Positions 33,653 through 41,665 of a DNA stretch of 64,000 bases are shown piece by piece. The stretch's first letter is position 1. Every line of letters begins with the position of its first letter. The position numbers and the translations under genes are program-made. Under the pieces are notes generated by a model, which was given only the letters and a program-made list of their open reading frames with translations, was not told the origin of the DNA and made no database searches. The stretch comes from Nonomuraea cypriaca. GTDB lineage: Bacteria > Actinomycetota > Actinomycetes > Streptosporangiales > Streptosporangiaceae. Location: NCBI RefSeq assembly GCF_015645445.1, contig NZ_JADOGI010000014.1, forward strand, positions 18,457-82,456, read 5' to 3'.

Positions 33653-33669
33653 CGGGAAGCGCTTTCCCG
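33653..33669. promoter_or_regulatory. LacI-type operator, CGGGAAGCGCTTTCCCG
   Basis: Almost a perfect palindrome with the GCGCTTTCC core common to LacI-family operators, 24 bases upstream of the large secreted protein and 26 bases after the stop of the preceding gene. It would let a LacI regulator control this gene independently. Confidence 0.6.
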
Positions 33670-33694
33670 GGTGGGATGCGGAAAGAGGAGCGGA

Positions 33695-34900
33695 TCAGCT
33701 GCGAGTGCAGGTGAGGGTGCCGAAGCCGAGGTGGTCGAAACCGCCGCTGTTCGGGCCGTAATGGCCGCCGCCGCCCTCGGGGCGCACCCGGGCGGCGTAC
33801 GCGGTGATGTTCGGCACGGACAGGCCGCGCCGGACGGCGTAGTGGTTGTACAGGGCCTCCCAGATCGGCCGGTCGCCGCCGCGCCCGGTCGCGGAGATCG
33901 CCGTGTGGGAGTTGGGCGCGCAGGTGGTGCCGCTGCCCCAGTTGTAGGTGGTGAAGGGGACGTCCTGGCCGAGGTTGTAGCGGGCGACGTACTCGGCGGC
34001 GCGCATGAAGCGGTTGCCGCTGTAGCCGTACAGGTCCTGCCCCTGGTTCCAGGCCATCTCGCAAAAGGTGCCCATCAGGCCGATGCCGAGCATCGCGTGC
34101 CCCTGGTCGCGGCCGCTTTCCTGCCACTGCGCGAGGTTGCCCGGGTGCAGGAACGGCACCGCTTTGGTGATGGAGCCGTTGCCCGCGCCGCTCTTGAAGT
34201 ATGTGACCGCCTGGTCGAACTTGGCCTGGTCGTCGCACAGGATCCCGATGGCCAGCACGGAGGCCATGTTGCACAGGTCCCAGTTGGCCCAGTAGTGGGT
34301 GATGCAGGCGCCGTTGTGCCTGGTCAGGAAGTCGTTGTTCATCGGGTAAAAGACGCCGAGCATCATGTTGCGCAGCCGGTTGAACTCCAAGCCGGAGTAG
34401 CCGCGCATGATCTCGGCGACGTTGGCGAGCTGGTAGCCGTACAGGCCGGCGGCCAGATACTTGTCGGACGTGCCGGTGATCGTGGTGAGCGTGCCCGACC
34501 AGGCGTTCAGGATGTCGCGGGCGGTGTCGCCGTGGGCGGTGCTGCCGCTGATCTTCCAGCGCAGCGCATTCTGGTAGGCGGCCGCGATGTCGCGGTAGAG
34601 CTGGGGGTAGTTCTCTCCGGTGCCGCCCCGCACCACGGTGGCTACCGGACGCGGTGTCCAGCCGCTTTGCGCGTAGGAGTTGGCGATCAGCCTGTCCCAC
34701 CCCGCCTTGTACGGCTGGACCTCGGCTGCGACCCGGGTGGCCATGCGGGTGAAGTCGGCCTGGGTGTGCAGCATGCCCGGGTGGGCGAAGGCGAGGCGGG
34801 TGGCGACGGCTGCGGGTGCCTGGCCGCCGACCAGGGCCGTGCCGGCTCCAGCGATGAGGGCGGATTTCAGTAAGTCGCGACGGCTCGGGATCATAGACAT
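33695..34900 (-). CDS. Tat-exported alginate-lyase-family protein
   Basis: 401 residues. MSMIPSRRDLLKSALIAGAG is a Tat signal (SRRDLLK). The alpha-toroid of the alginate lyase family shows CITHYWANWDLCNMASVLAI, with the N-H-Y-type site residues, and RDQGHAMLGIGLMGTFCEMA (Arg/Gln/His). The family cleaves uronic-acid polymers by beta-elimination. AGGAG precedes ATG 34900. It is upstream of, and on the same strand as, the large secreted protein. Confidence 0.88.
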   Translation of the reverse strand: MSMIPSRRDLLKSALIAGAGTALVGGQAPAAVATRLAFAHPGMLHTQADFTRMATRVAAEVQPYKAGWDRLIANSYAQSGWTPRPVATVVRGGTGENYPQLYRDIAAAYQNALRWKISGSTAHGDTARDILNAWSGTLTTITGTSDKYLAAGLYGYQLANVAEIMRGYSGLEFNRLRNMMLGVFYPMNNDFLTRHNGACITHYWANWDLCNMASVLAIGILCDDQAKFDQAVTYFKSGAGNGSITKAVPFLHPGNLAQWQESGRDQGHAMLGIGLMGTFCEMAWNQGQDLYGYSGNRFMRAAEYVARYNLGQDVPFTTYNWGSGTTCAPNSHTAISATGRGGDRPIWEALYNHYAVRRGLSVPNITAYAARVRPEGGGGHYGPNSGGFDHLGFGTLTCTRS

Positions 34901-34917
34901 GATCGCTCCTTTCGCCG

Positions 34918-34928
34918 TAGAAATCGGT
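34918..34928 (+). promoter_or_regulatory. Repeated motif TAGAAATCGGT in lyase promoter
   Basis: The 11-mer lies 17 bases upstream of the lyase start. It recurs in inverted orientation at 35154-35164, and a variant is at 23493. Possible shared operator half-site. Confidence 0.35.
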
Positions 34929-35161
34929 ACCAGGACCGTACGGTGTCGCACAGTGATCGACAAGAGCCGGTGAAACCTCACCGCACGGGTGCACGGGGTC
35001 CGATACGAAGCGAAGTTATCCCTGTTCAGATGCGGTTCTAAATCGCTAGACGGCGGCGGTCGCATGGCATCAGCGCCGGCCGCGAAAGTTTTCGTTGACC
35101 TGAGAGCTGCAGGGCCGTTGCCTCTCCGAGCCAACCGAATCTAGCCTTATGGGACCGATTT

Positions 35162-35560
35162 CTATGACCGTTCACGTTCAGCGGAAGGCAACGTCCCGGC
35201 GCCGTCATGAAGAGATTCCATGAGCCATTGTGTGAGGAGTGCGGCGAAAGCCGCCGGGCGCTCAAGGTGCAGGAAGTGGCCGGTGCCAGGCCAGGTGACG
35301 ACCCTGCTGCCGGGTGGCGCGGGAATGGCCGACTCCCAAGTGGCGGCCTTGGGCAGCGAATGCAGGGACAACGCCGGGCAAGCCCGCCTCGCCAGGAACT
35401 TTTCGGCGGTCCGGCGGGTGCCGAACGCGCCGGCGGTGACGTACAGGCCTTCGTAACACATGAGCACCACCAGGTCCCCAGCCAGCTCGGCGGGTCGGTA
35501 TCCCGACGGAGGAGCCGAGGACCGGCCGTGGCCACGCAGGTCGGGGCCATGCAGATGCTA
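35162..35560 (-). pseudogene. Alpha/beta hydrolase relic
   Basis: The frame reads GPDLRGHGRSSAPPSGYRPA, then directly CYEGLYVTAGAFGTRRTAEK and ends VVTWPGTGHFLHLERPAAFA ALLTQWL. These are the middle and the C-terminal catalytic-His region of a hydrolase. The N-terminus and the nucleophile elbow are missing at the junction around VVLMCYE. Confidence 0.65.
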
Positions 35561-35569
35561 CGCGAGGAT

Positions 35570-36596
35570 CATGAACGCACGACATCCGGCCCGCTTTCTC
35601 ACGCTGTGGTCCATCAACGCCCCGCTCGCCGAAGAGGAACTGTTCGCGCAGCTCCAGGTCTTCGCGGCACACGGGCTCGACGGCGTCGTCTTCCATCCGC
35701 GCCACCACCCTGGGCCGCCCGCCTGCCTGAGCGGCCCGTACTTCGACGTCGTCTCACGGGTGATCCTGCGGGCCAAAGAACTGCCTTCCGCGCGGTCATA
35801 CGGTCCGACCTCGCCGAGCCCGCCGACCTGTTGCTCGTCTTCGCCGACCCGCTACGGGCTCTATCGATCGACGACATCGCCACCTGCTGGACGGCGCGGA
35901 CGCCGATCACATGCCGGGCGGGGGATGCGCCGATCCTGCGCGGGGCAGAAGAAGCGGTCGCGCGGCTCAGGCTCGGTGCAGGTATGCACGAGACGGTGGT
36001 GAGGTTCGTACCTGAGACGCCGGTCGAGCGCCCCTTCGCCTGGGTGCGCGGTGACATGCTGGTACGCAGCCGGCTACTGGGACGCGCCAGACGCGACCGA
36101 AGTCCTCACCGACGGCCCGTTCACCATCACGGGTGTCCCGTCCGCTCCCGCACAAACTGGGCCCACGTGGAAGGAAGTCGATCTCGTCGCGGCCGGCTAC
36201 GCGTTCACCCGCGAGCCCATCGCCCTCCATGCCGAGATCCAGGTGACCGGGCACACCAAGATCCTCGCCCTGAGCCCCGTCCACGCCGACGCCGTCCATG
36301 TGCGAATCGCCAGCGTCGACTATGGATGGCACTGGCCGGCCGCCCGCGGTCAGGGCCTTGCGGTCCCGGCCGAACTGACTCCCGGCTCGTACACCCTCCG
36401 CCTCGACCTCGTCCCCAGCTCGTACAACGTGTACGGCCCGCATCACTATGTCCTCGGTGACGCTCCCGCGATCAGCCCAGCACAGGTCATAGGCCAGCGG
36501 AATTTCATCGACGAGGCGCTGCCCCACCTCGGCACGCACGAAGCCGCCTGGCATCTCAAGCGCTTCTCCGCGCCGTCGCGGATCGAGCCCATATGA
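35570..36596 (+). pseudogene. Deleted and frameshifted large glycoside-hydrolase-like gene
   Basis: From ATG 35570 it reads FLTLWSINAPLAEEELFAQL QVFAAHGLDGVVFHPR, the N-terminal barrel start seen in large uncharacterised and GH106-like glycosidases. It passes into a second frame (RAVIRSDLAEPADLLLVFAD) and a third (AAGYWDAPDATEVLTDGPFT ITGV). The last frame ends in a beta-domain (SYTLRLDLVPSSYNVYGPHH) characteristic of such enzymes' C-termini. At least two frame changes and a large deletion; only about 340 of perhaps 900 codons remain. Confidence 0.7.
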
Positions 36597-36636
36597 AGGG
36601 CGACCAACTCGACCAGAACGAAAGGTTGATGCCCTG

Positions 36637-36846
36637 ATGTCGATACCCCCGGGACCGATCCGGCTCACCGGCTCTGCACACAGCGCGCTGTGGCCACTTG
36701 CCTCCACCCGTATCACTGGTGGATTCTGGGCAACCCGCCGGCGCACCAACGAGCAAGTGAGCATCCCGCAGGGCCCTGCACTTCTCGAAGCCGCGGGGGG
36801 AGGTCCCGGAGATGCCTCCGGCCGGCACAGCGCTACGCTCAAATGA
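36637..36846 (+). pseudogene. GH127-type (beta-L-arabinofuranosidase) N-terminal fragment
   Basis: Reads GPIRLTGSAHSALWPLAST RITGGFWATRRRTNEQVSIP QGPALLEAAG, matching the usual N-terminus of GH127 proteins. It then breaks off into unrelated sequence after about 55 residues and runs into the SDR relic. The remaining roughly 550 residues are gone. Confidence 0.65.
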
Positions 36847-37111
36847 TCTGCTCGGTCGGCAGAATAGTGATCTCGGTGAGGTTGACGTGCCTGGGCACCG
36901 CCGCCATGAACGCCACCGTCTCGGCGATGTCTTCCGACTGCAGCACATCAATCTGCTTGATGAGGTCAGCCATCAGCCGGCTCGCGTCGGCGTCGGTGAC
37001 GTGGCTCGGCAGCTCGGTGTCGACCATGCCGGGCTCCACCGCCGAGACACGCACCTTCTTGCGGCCGAGCTCGGTGCGCAGCAGCCGGGTCAGTGGATGG
37101 CTGCCGAACAT
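36839..37111 (-). pseudogene. Short-chain dehydrogenase C-terminal fragment
   Basis: 90 residues with VRVSAVEPGMVDTELPSHV and a C-terminus DIAETVAFMAAVPRHVNLTE ITILPTEQ, typical of NADP-dependent YdfG-like SDRs. The nucleotide-binding half and the YxxxK site are missing. It overlaps the GH127 relic end by a few bases, marking a deletion junction. Confidence 0.75.
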
Positions 37112-37126
37112 ACGGTCACACCTGGT

Positions 37127-37792
37127 CGGCGACTTCGCTGCGGCCCTGCGGTGTCATCAGCAGGCTGCCGGGTCCCAGCCGCAGGCGATGATCCGCTTTC
37201 GGTTGGAACGGTGCTACCCATGGCTACGAGCGCAAACTCGCGAACGCTGTCCGGGCGGGCATCACCGTCTGAGAGGGCGTCTGAAGCGCGTAGTTTGTAA
37301 TTGATTGCCAGTTACGTGTATCGCCAGGTTGAGACTCGGTAGTCGATGCCCGGCCTCGAAAGTGAATGACTTGCCGATGGTGTGTCTGCCGGATGGGAGC
37401 GGTACAGAGCCGAAGTCCATGGACTTCCCCATGAGATGAGGTGGCGCGCCGGTCGGCCATCAGGCGGGGCAGCAGCCGGGCCGTGAGGTGGCCCAGTGCA
37501 CGTATTCGATCGCGCCGCCCTTGGAGACGACGCGGGCGCGGCGAAATTCGACACACGAAAGAAGGGGTGGGCCGGTCGATCGACCGGCCCGGGACTCTCC
37601 GAGGCGATCCGCGATCGGTGTCGCCCTGCGGACGCTCAATCGCTCGATATTCCGCCGTCGCGGTTGCCGTCGTCGGCGGTGGGCTCAGGCTTTGCCGCGC
37701 CCGGCACCGCGCATACTCCGGTCACGGGATCGCAATAGCCGTCCGGGTCGCTCTCGATGAGCTGCAGCGGCAGCGCCGGCATGGGCGTCTCG
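37127..37792. other. 666-base spacer without a recognisable gene
   Basis: A short minus-strand frame at about 37125-37210 reads RLRLGPGSLLMTPQGRSEVA, and another near 37480-37560 reads FRRARVVSKGGAIEYVHWAT. Both look like coding debris but match no family I recognise. No promoter or RNA structure seen. Confidence 0.35.
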
Positions 37793-38464
37793 TCAACCAT
37801 GGACCTGCTCCCATGCCTGGTCGATGGCGCTCACATATTGGCTGACGCTGACCGCGCCCGGGATGCCGAGTCGTTCGCCGAGGACGGTGAACGGCACTCC
37901 TCGCGCACCCAGAGCCACGGCGGCGTCGTGATCGGCTCGCACCGCGTCGGCGTAGCGGTCCGTGGCGAGGACATCGCGGATCTCGCCGCCGGGGATGCCG
38001 AGTTCCTCACCGAGCCGGATGAGTGTGCTGTGCTCAAAGGCATCGTCGTTGCCGCTGAACACCTCGGCCTGCATCGCACGCAGGTACTCCCACGAGAGGC
38101 CGTACTCCGCGCCCAGATGCACCAGGCGCAGCAGGTCGAACGTGTTGCGTGCGGGACGGTCGACCTCGTACCTCAAACCTTCGGCGGCGGCCTGCCTGGC
38201 CATCCCCTCCTCCATCGACCGAGCCTGCGCCGCCGAGACCCCGTACTTCTTCGACAGGTAGCCGAGAGTCGCGAAGACCTCAGCAGGCGCGGTGGGATCG
38301 AGCTGGAAGGTATGGACCTTCACGTCGATGTCGTTCGCATGGGAGGACTGGGCGATGGCGGCGCTCAGCCGCTGTTCGCCCAGATAGCACCACGGGCAGA
38401 GCACGTCCGCCCACACATCGATCGTCAGTCGCGTGGACGCCGCGACGTCTGCTGTCGGTTTCAT
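37793..38464 (-). CDS. DsbA-family oxidoreductase, FrnE-like
   Basis: 223 residues. The thioredoxin-fold active site is CPWCYLG at about residue 23-29, the FrnE hallmark, and GARGVPFTVLGERLGIPGAV is the cis-Pro loop. Cytoplasmic (no signal peptide). FrnE-like proteins act as disulfide isomerases or oxidoreductases, some in polyketide synthesis or stress. Divergent from a TetR regulator with two operators in between, so it is probably the regulator's target. Confidence 0.9.
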   Translation of the reverse strand: MKPTADVAASTRLTIDVWADVLCPWCYLGEQRLSAAIAQSSHANDIDVKVHTFQLDPTAPAEVFATLGYLSKKYGVSAAQARSMEEGMARQAAAEGLRYEVDRPARNTFDLLRLVHLGAEYGLSWEYLRAMQAEVFSGNDDAFEHSTLIRLGEELGIPGGEIRDVLATDRYADAVRADHDAAVALGARGVPFTVLGERLGIPGAVSVSQYVSAIDQAWEQVHG

Positions 38465-38485
38465 CGTGGCCCGCCTTTCGGTAAG

Positions 38486-38503
38486 TTTGAGGAGACCCTC
38501 AAA
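38486..38503. promoter_or_regulatory. TetR operator 1, TTTGAGGAGACCCTCAAA
   Basis: TTTGAG/CTCAAA arms. Shares TTTGAGNGNACCCTCAAA-type sequence with operator 2, 35 bases away, in the divergent FrnE-TetR promoter. Confidence 0.75.
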
Positions 38504-38520
38504 GTCACTTTAGCACCGAC

Positions 38521-38538
38521 TTTGAGTGCACCCTCAAA
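38521..38538. promoter_or_regulatory. TetR operator 2, TTTGAGTGCACCCTCAAA
   Basis: Same arms and right half as operator 1. It lies 10 bases upstream of the TetR start, so binding would block its own transcription. Confidence 0.75.
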
Positions 38539-38548
38539 CTGTGACGGG

Positions 38549-39124
38549 ATGGACATGACGCGATCGAAGAGCGTGCGGCGGGACGCCCGCGAGAACGTGG
38601 CGAAGCTGCATGCGGCCGCGCTGGACATCTTTCTGGCGAAGGGCCTTGACGCCCCGCTGGAGGAGATCGCACGGGCCGCGGGCGTGAGCATCGGGACCCT
38701 CTACTACCGCTTCGGGTCTCGCGAAGGCCTCATCGATGCGGTCATTCCCGAGATCGCGGGCAGCAGGCTGCAAACCCTCGCCTCCACCGTGATGGCGAAA
38801 GACACCCCCAGCCAGCGTCTCGGAGCCTTTGTGCACGGCATGATCGAACTGCAACGCGACGACCCCGCGCTCAACGATGCGATCCTGCGCCGTTATCCGG
38901 ACGCCGTCGCGTTGCTCGGAATTTGTGACCGATCGGCTGAGCTAGGTCAAACCCTGGTGCGCGAAGCACATGCGGACGGGTCGCTCTCGCCGGACTTCAC
39001 CGAGCATGACCTGTTCTGCCTGCTCTGGCTGGCCGGCACCGCAAGCAGAGACCCCAATGCACCGACAGGCTGGCACCGCGTGATCACGCGCGCTCTTGAC
39101 TCCGCGTGGGTTGCTGTGACGTGA
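38549..39124 (+). CDS. TetR-family transcriptional regulator
   Basis: 191 residues (185 or so from the second ATG at 38555). The HTH at about 20-60 is LDAPLEEIARAAGVSIGTLY YRFGSREGLIDAVIPE. The C-terminal domain is of the TetR_C (SbtR-like) sort with HDLFCLLWLAGTASRD. It likely represses itself and the FrnE-like gene through the twin operators. Confidence 0.9.
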   Translation: MDMTRSKSVRRDARENVAKLHAAALDIFLAKGLDAPLEEIARAAGVSIGTLYYRFGSREGLIDAVIPEIAGSRLQTLASTVMAKDTPSQRLGAFVHGMIELQRDDPALNDAILRRYPDAVALLGICDRSAELGQTLVREAHADGSLSPDFTEHDLFCLLWLAGTASRDPNAPTGWHRVITRALDSAWVAVT

Positions 39125-39227
39125 GGGCTGCGTCGGACAGGAAGCCGCGCCCTTGCGGCGTACGCGGCCGCGCTTGGGGCGGGAGTTTGGGGTGTCGGCC
39201 CATCGCCCGTAGAGACGGGGCGACCTC

Positions 39228-40331
39228 TCAGCCCTCAGGCCCTGATGCTTGCCTGGCGTCGCCCGCGGCCGGATCCGAGGCACGGAAGGTGCGCCGGTAC
39301 GCCGACGGGGCGACCCCCGCCTCCGCCGCCAGGTGCCGCCGCAGTGAGGTGGCGGTGGCGAAGCCGACCTCGTGGGCGACCCGTTCCACCGGCAGGTCGC
39401 TGGATTCCAGCAGGTGTCGCGCCCGTCGTAGCCGCTGCTGGGTCAGCCAGCGGCCGGGGCTCAGACCGGTCTCCTGCCGGAAGCGCCGGGCGAAGGTACG
39501 GGTGCTCATCGCCGCGTGGGCGGCCAGTTCGTCCAGTGACAGAGGCAGTTCCAGCCGCTGCAGCGCCCAGTCGCGGGTCGGCCCGGTGCCGGTTTCGCTC
39601 GCCGGCGGCAGCGGCCGCTCGATGTACTGCGCCTGCCCGCCGTCCCGGTACGGCGGCACGACGCAGCGGCGGGCGACCTGGTTGGCCACCTCGCTGCCGT
39701 GGTCCTGTCGCACCAGGTGCAGGCAGACGTCGACACCGCTGGCCGCCCCCGCGGAGGTCAGCACGTCACCGTGGTCGACGAAGAGCACGCCGGCGTCGAG
39801 CTGGACCCGGGGGAACAACTCCTGGAAGTGGTCGGTGAGGGCCCAGTGGGTGGTGGCCCGGCGCCCGTCCAGGAGACCTGCGGCGGCCAGCAGGAAGGCG
39901 CCGGTGCAGATGGACACCAGACGGGTGCCGGGGCGGACGCGGGACAGGGCGGCGAGGGCCTGCGGGTCCGGGGCGGCGGCCGAGGCCCGGGAGATCGCGT
40001 ACGGAGGGATGACCACGGTGTCCGCCTCGGCCAGCACCTGGGGACCGTGGCCGGGGGTGACGGTCAGGTCCGCGTCGGTACGCACGGGCTGCCCGTCCAC
40101 GCTCGCGGACAGCACCTCGTAGCGGCCGTCGGCGGAACCCAGGACCCGGTGCGGGATGCCGAGTTCGAAGGGGTAGACGCCGTCGAGGGCAAGGACGACG
40201 ACCTTGTGGGCGCCGGGCCGCGGGCCCGGGTCCAGTTCGGCCGCACGGTCGGCGAGGTCACGGGCCCGGGAGGACGCGGCGGACGCGGGGCGGGCGCCGG
40301 GAACGCAGCGGGCGGCAGGGTCGATGGGCAT
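39228..40331 (-). CDS. GlxA-family AraC-type transcriptional regulator
   Basis: 367 residues. The N-terminal DJ-1/PfpI-like domain (VVVLALDGVYPFELGIPHRV, and SICTGAFLLAAAGLLDGRRA TTHW) is followed by two AraC HTH motifs (SLDELAAHAAMSTRTFARRF and VERVAHEVGFATATSLRRHL). ATG 40331 is the first Met before the conserved domain. Divergent from the quinone oxidoreductase, its probable target. Confidence 0.9.
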   Translation of the reverse strand: MPIDPAARCVPGARPASAASSRARDLADRAAELDPGPRPGAHKVVVLALDGVYPFELGIPHRVLGSADGRYEVLSASVDGQPVRTDADLTVTPGHGPQVLAEADTVVIPPYAISRASAAAPDPQALAALSRVRPGTRLVSICTGAFLLAAAGLLDGRRATTHWALTDHFQELFPRVQLDAGVLFVDHGDVLTSAGAASGVDVCLHLVRQDHGSEVANQVARRCVVPPYRDGGQAQYIERPLPPASETGTGPTRDWALQRLELPLSLDELAAHAAMSTRTFARRFRQETGLSPGRWLTQQRLRRARHLLESSDLPVERVAHEVGFATATSLRRHLAAEAGVAPSAYRRTFRASDPAAGDARQASGPEG

Positions 40332-40401
40332 GGCAAGAATGTATCGGAGGCCGACCTTCTTGCCATCGCCCCGGGCCGGACCGTACCGCCAGGATCGAGG
40401 C

Positions 40402-41427
40402 ATGACTTCGACGGACACCCCTGAGAACCTTGATTTTCCGGACCCGGCGGCCGCCACGGACTCCCCGAACCCCGCCGCCTCGGACGGCGCCCCCGTGATG
40501 CTCGCCCTGCACCAGACGGCCCTCGGCGGCCCCGAGGTCCTGCAGCTGACCGAGCTTCCGCGGCCCGCGCCCGGCCCCGGGGAGATCCTCGTCGCCGTGC
40601 ACGCGGCCGGACTCAACCCCACGGACTTCAAGCACCGCGCCCTGAGTATTTTCCTGCCGCCCCCGCCGCTGACCCTCGGTTGGGACGTCTCCGGCACCGT
40701 GGTGGAGACCGGCCCAGGCGTCACCCTCTTCCAGCCCGGTGACGAGGTGTTCGGCATGCTGCCCTACCCGTACGGGGCCGGCTCCCACGCCGAGTACGTG
40801 ACCGGCCCCACCCGCGCCTTCGCCGTCAAGCCCGCCGGGATCGACCACGTCCAGGCGGCCGCTCTGCCACTGGCCGCGCTCACCGCCTGGCAGGCCCTCG
40901 TCGAGACCGCGGGCCTGCGGGCCGGGCAGCGGGTGCTGATCCACGCCGCGGCCGGCGGTGTCGGTCATCTCGCCGTACAGATCGCCAAGGAACGCGGCGC
41001 GCACGTCACCGGGACGGCGAGCGCCCCCAAGCATGACTTCCTGCGCGAGCTCGGCGCGGATGCCTGCATCGACCACCACTCTGAGGACTTCACCGACACC
41101 GAGGAGCGCTACGACGTCGTCCTTGACGCCCTCGGCGGGGAGACCGCCACCCGTTCCGTGGGTGTGCTCCGCCCCGGGGGCGTCCTCGTCTCCCTGCTGC
41201 CGGGTGCCGAGGACACCCGGGCCGCGGCGGAGAAGGCACAGGTCCGCGCCGTCACCCTGATCGTTGAGCACGACCAGGCCGGGATGCGCGCCGTCGCCGA
41301 GCTCGTCGACCGGGGCAGGCTCCGCGCCCACGTCTCCGGCACCTTCCCCCTCGCCGAAGGCGCCCGGGCTCACGTCCTGGGGGAGACGGGCCGCACCACC
41401 GGCAAGCTGGTCATTACCGTGCGCTGA
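40402..41427 (+). CDS. NADP-dependent quinone oxidoreductase-type MDR protein
   Basis: 341 residues, no zinc-ligand cysteines. It has GLNPTDFKHR, LGWDVSGTVVETGPGVT, and the nucleotide motif LIHAAAGGVGHLAVQIAKERGA. It reduces quinones or alpha,beta-unsaturated carbonyls with NADPH. An N-terminal extension of about 35 acidic/proline residues precedes the domain. Divergent from the GlxA-like regulator, 70 bases apart. Confidence 0.9.
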   Translation: MTSTDTPENLDFPDPAAATDSPNPAASDGAPVMLALHQTALGGPEVLQLTELPRPAPGPGEILVAVHAAGLNPTDFKHRALSIFLPPPPLTLGWDVSGTVVETGPGVTLFQPGDEVFGMLPYPYGAGSHAEYVTGPTRAFAVKPAGIDHVQAAALPLAALTAWQALVETAGLRAGQRVLIHAAAGGVGHLAVQIAKERGAHVTGTASAPKHDFLRELGADACIDHHSEDFTDTEERYDVVLDALGGETATRSVGVLRPGGVLVSLLPGAEDTRAAAEKAQVRAVTLIVEHDQAGMRAVAELVDRGRLRAHVSGTFPLAEGARAHVLGETGRTTGKLVITVR

Positions 41428-41437
41428 GGCGGGATGA

Positions 41438-41455
41438 CCCGGGAGTCGTCCCGGG
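41438..41455 (+). terminator. Hairpin CCCGGGA-GTCG-TCCCGGG
   Basis: Seven-base arms with a four-base loop, 10 bases after the oxidoreductase stop and before a convergent kinase gene. No T-run. Confidence 0.6.
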
Positions 41456-41665
41456 CCACGGCACAGGACCGTGGACGTCCCGTGCCGTGCGTGCTCCGAC
41501 GGTCCGTGCCCACGCCTCAAGGAGAAGGCTCCCGACGCCACGAACACACGGCCAGTGACCTGCGCTAACGCAATCGCGTGTACCTGGCGACAACACTCTT
41601 ACCGACACCCCGACTACTTCGCGCCCGAGGAGGTGGCTCGAACGACCCCGGCGTCATAGCCGGAA

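Noticed and set aside
33630..34994. In-frame upstream extension of the large secreted protein to a 1979-residue protein
   Set aside because: The extension is the out-of-frame alginate-lyase-family gene; the signal peptide at 33629 marks the true start.
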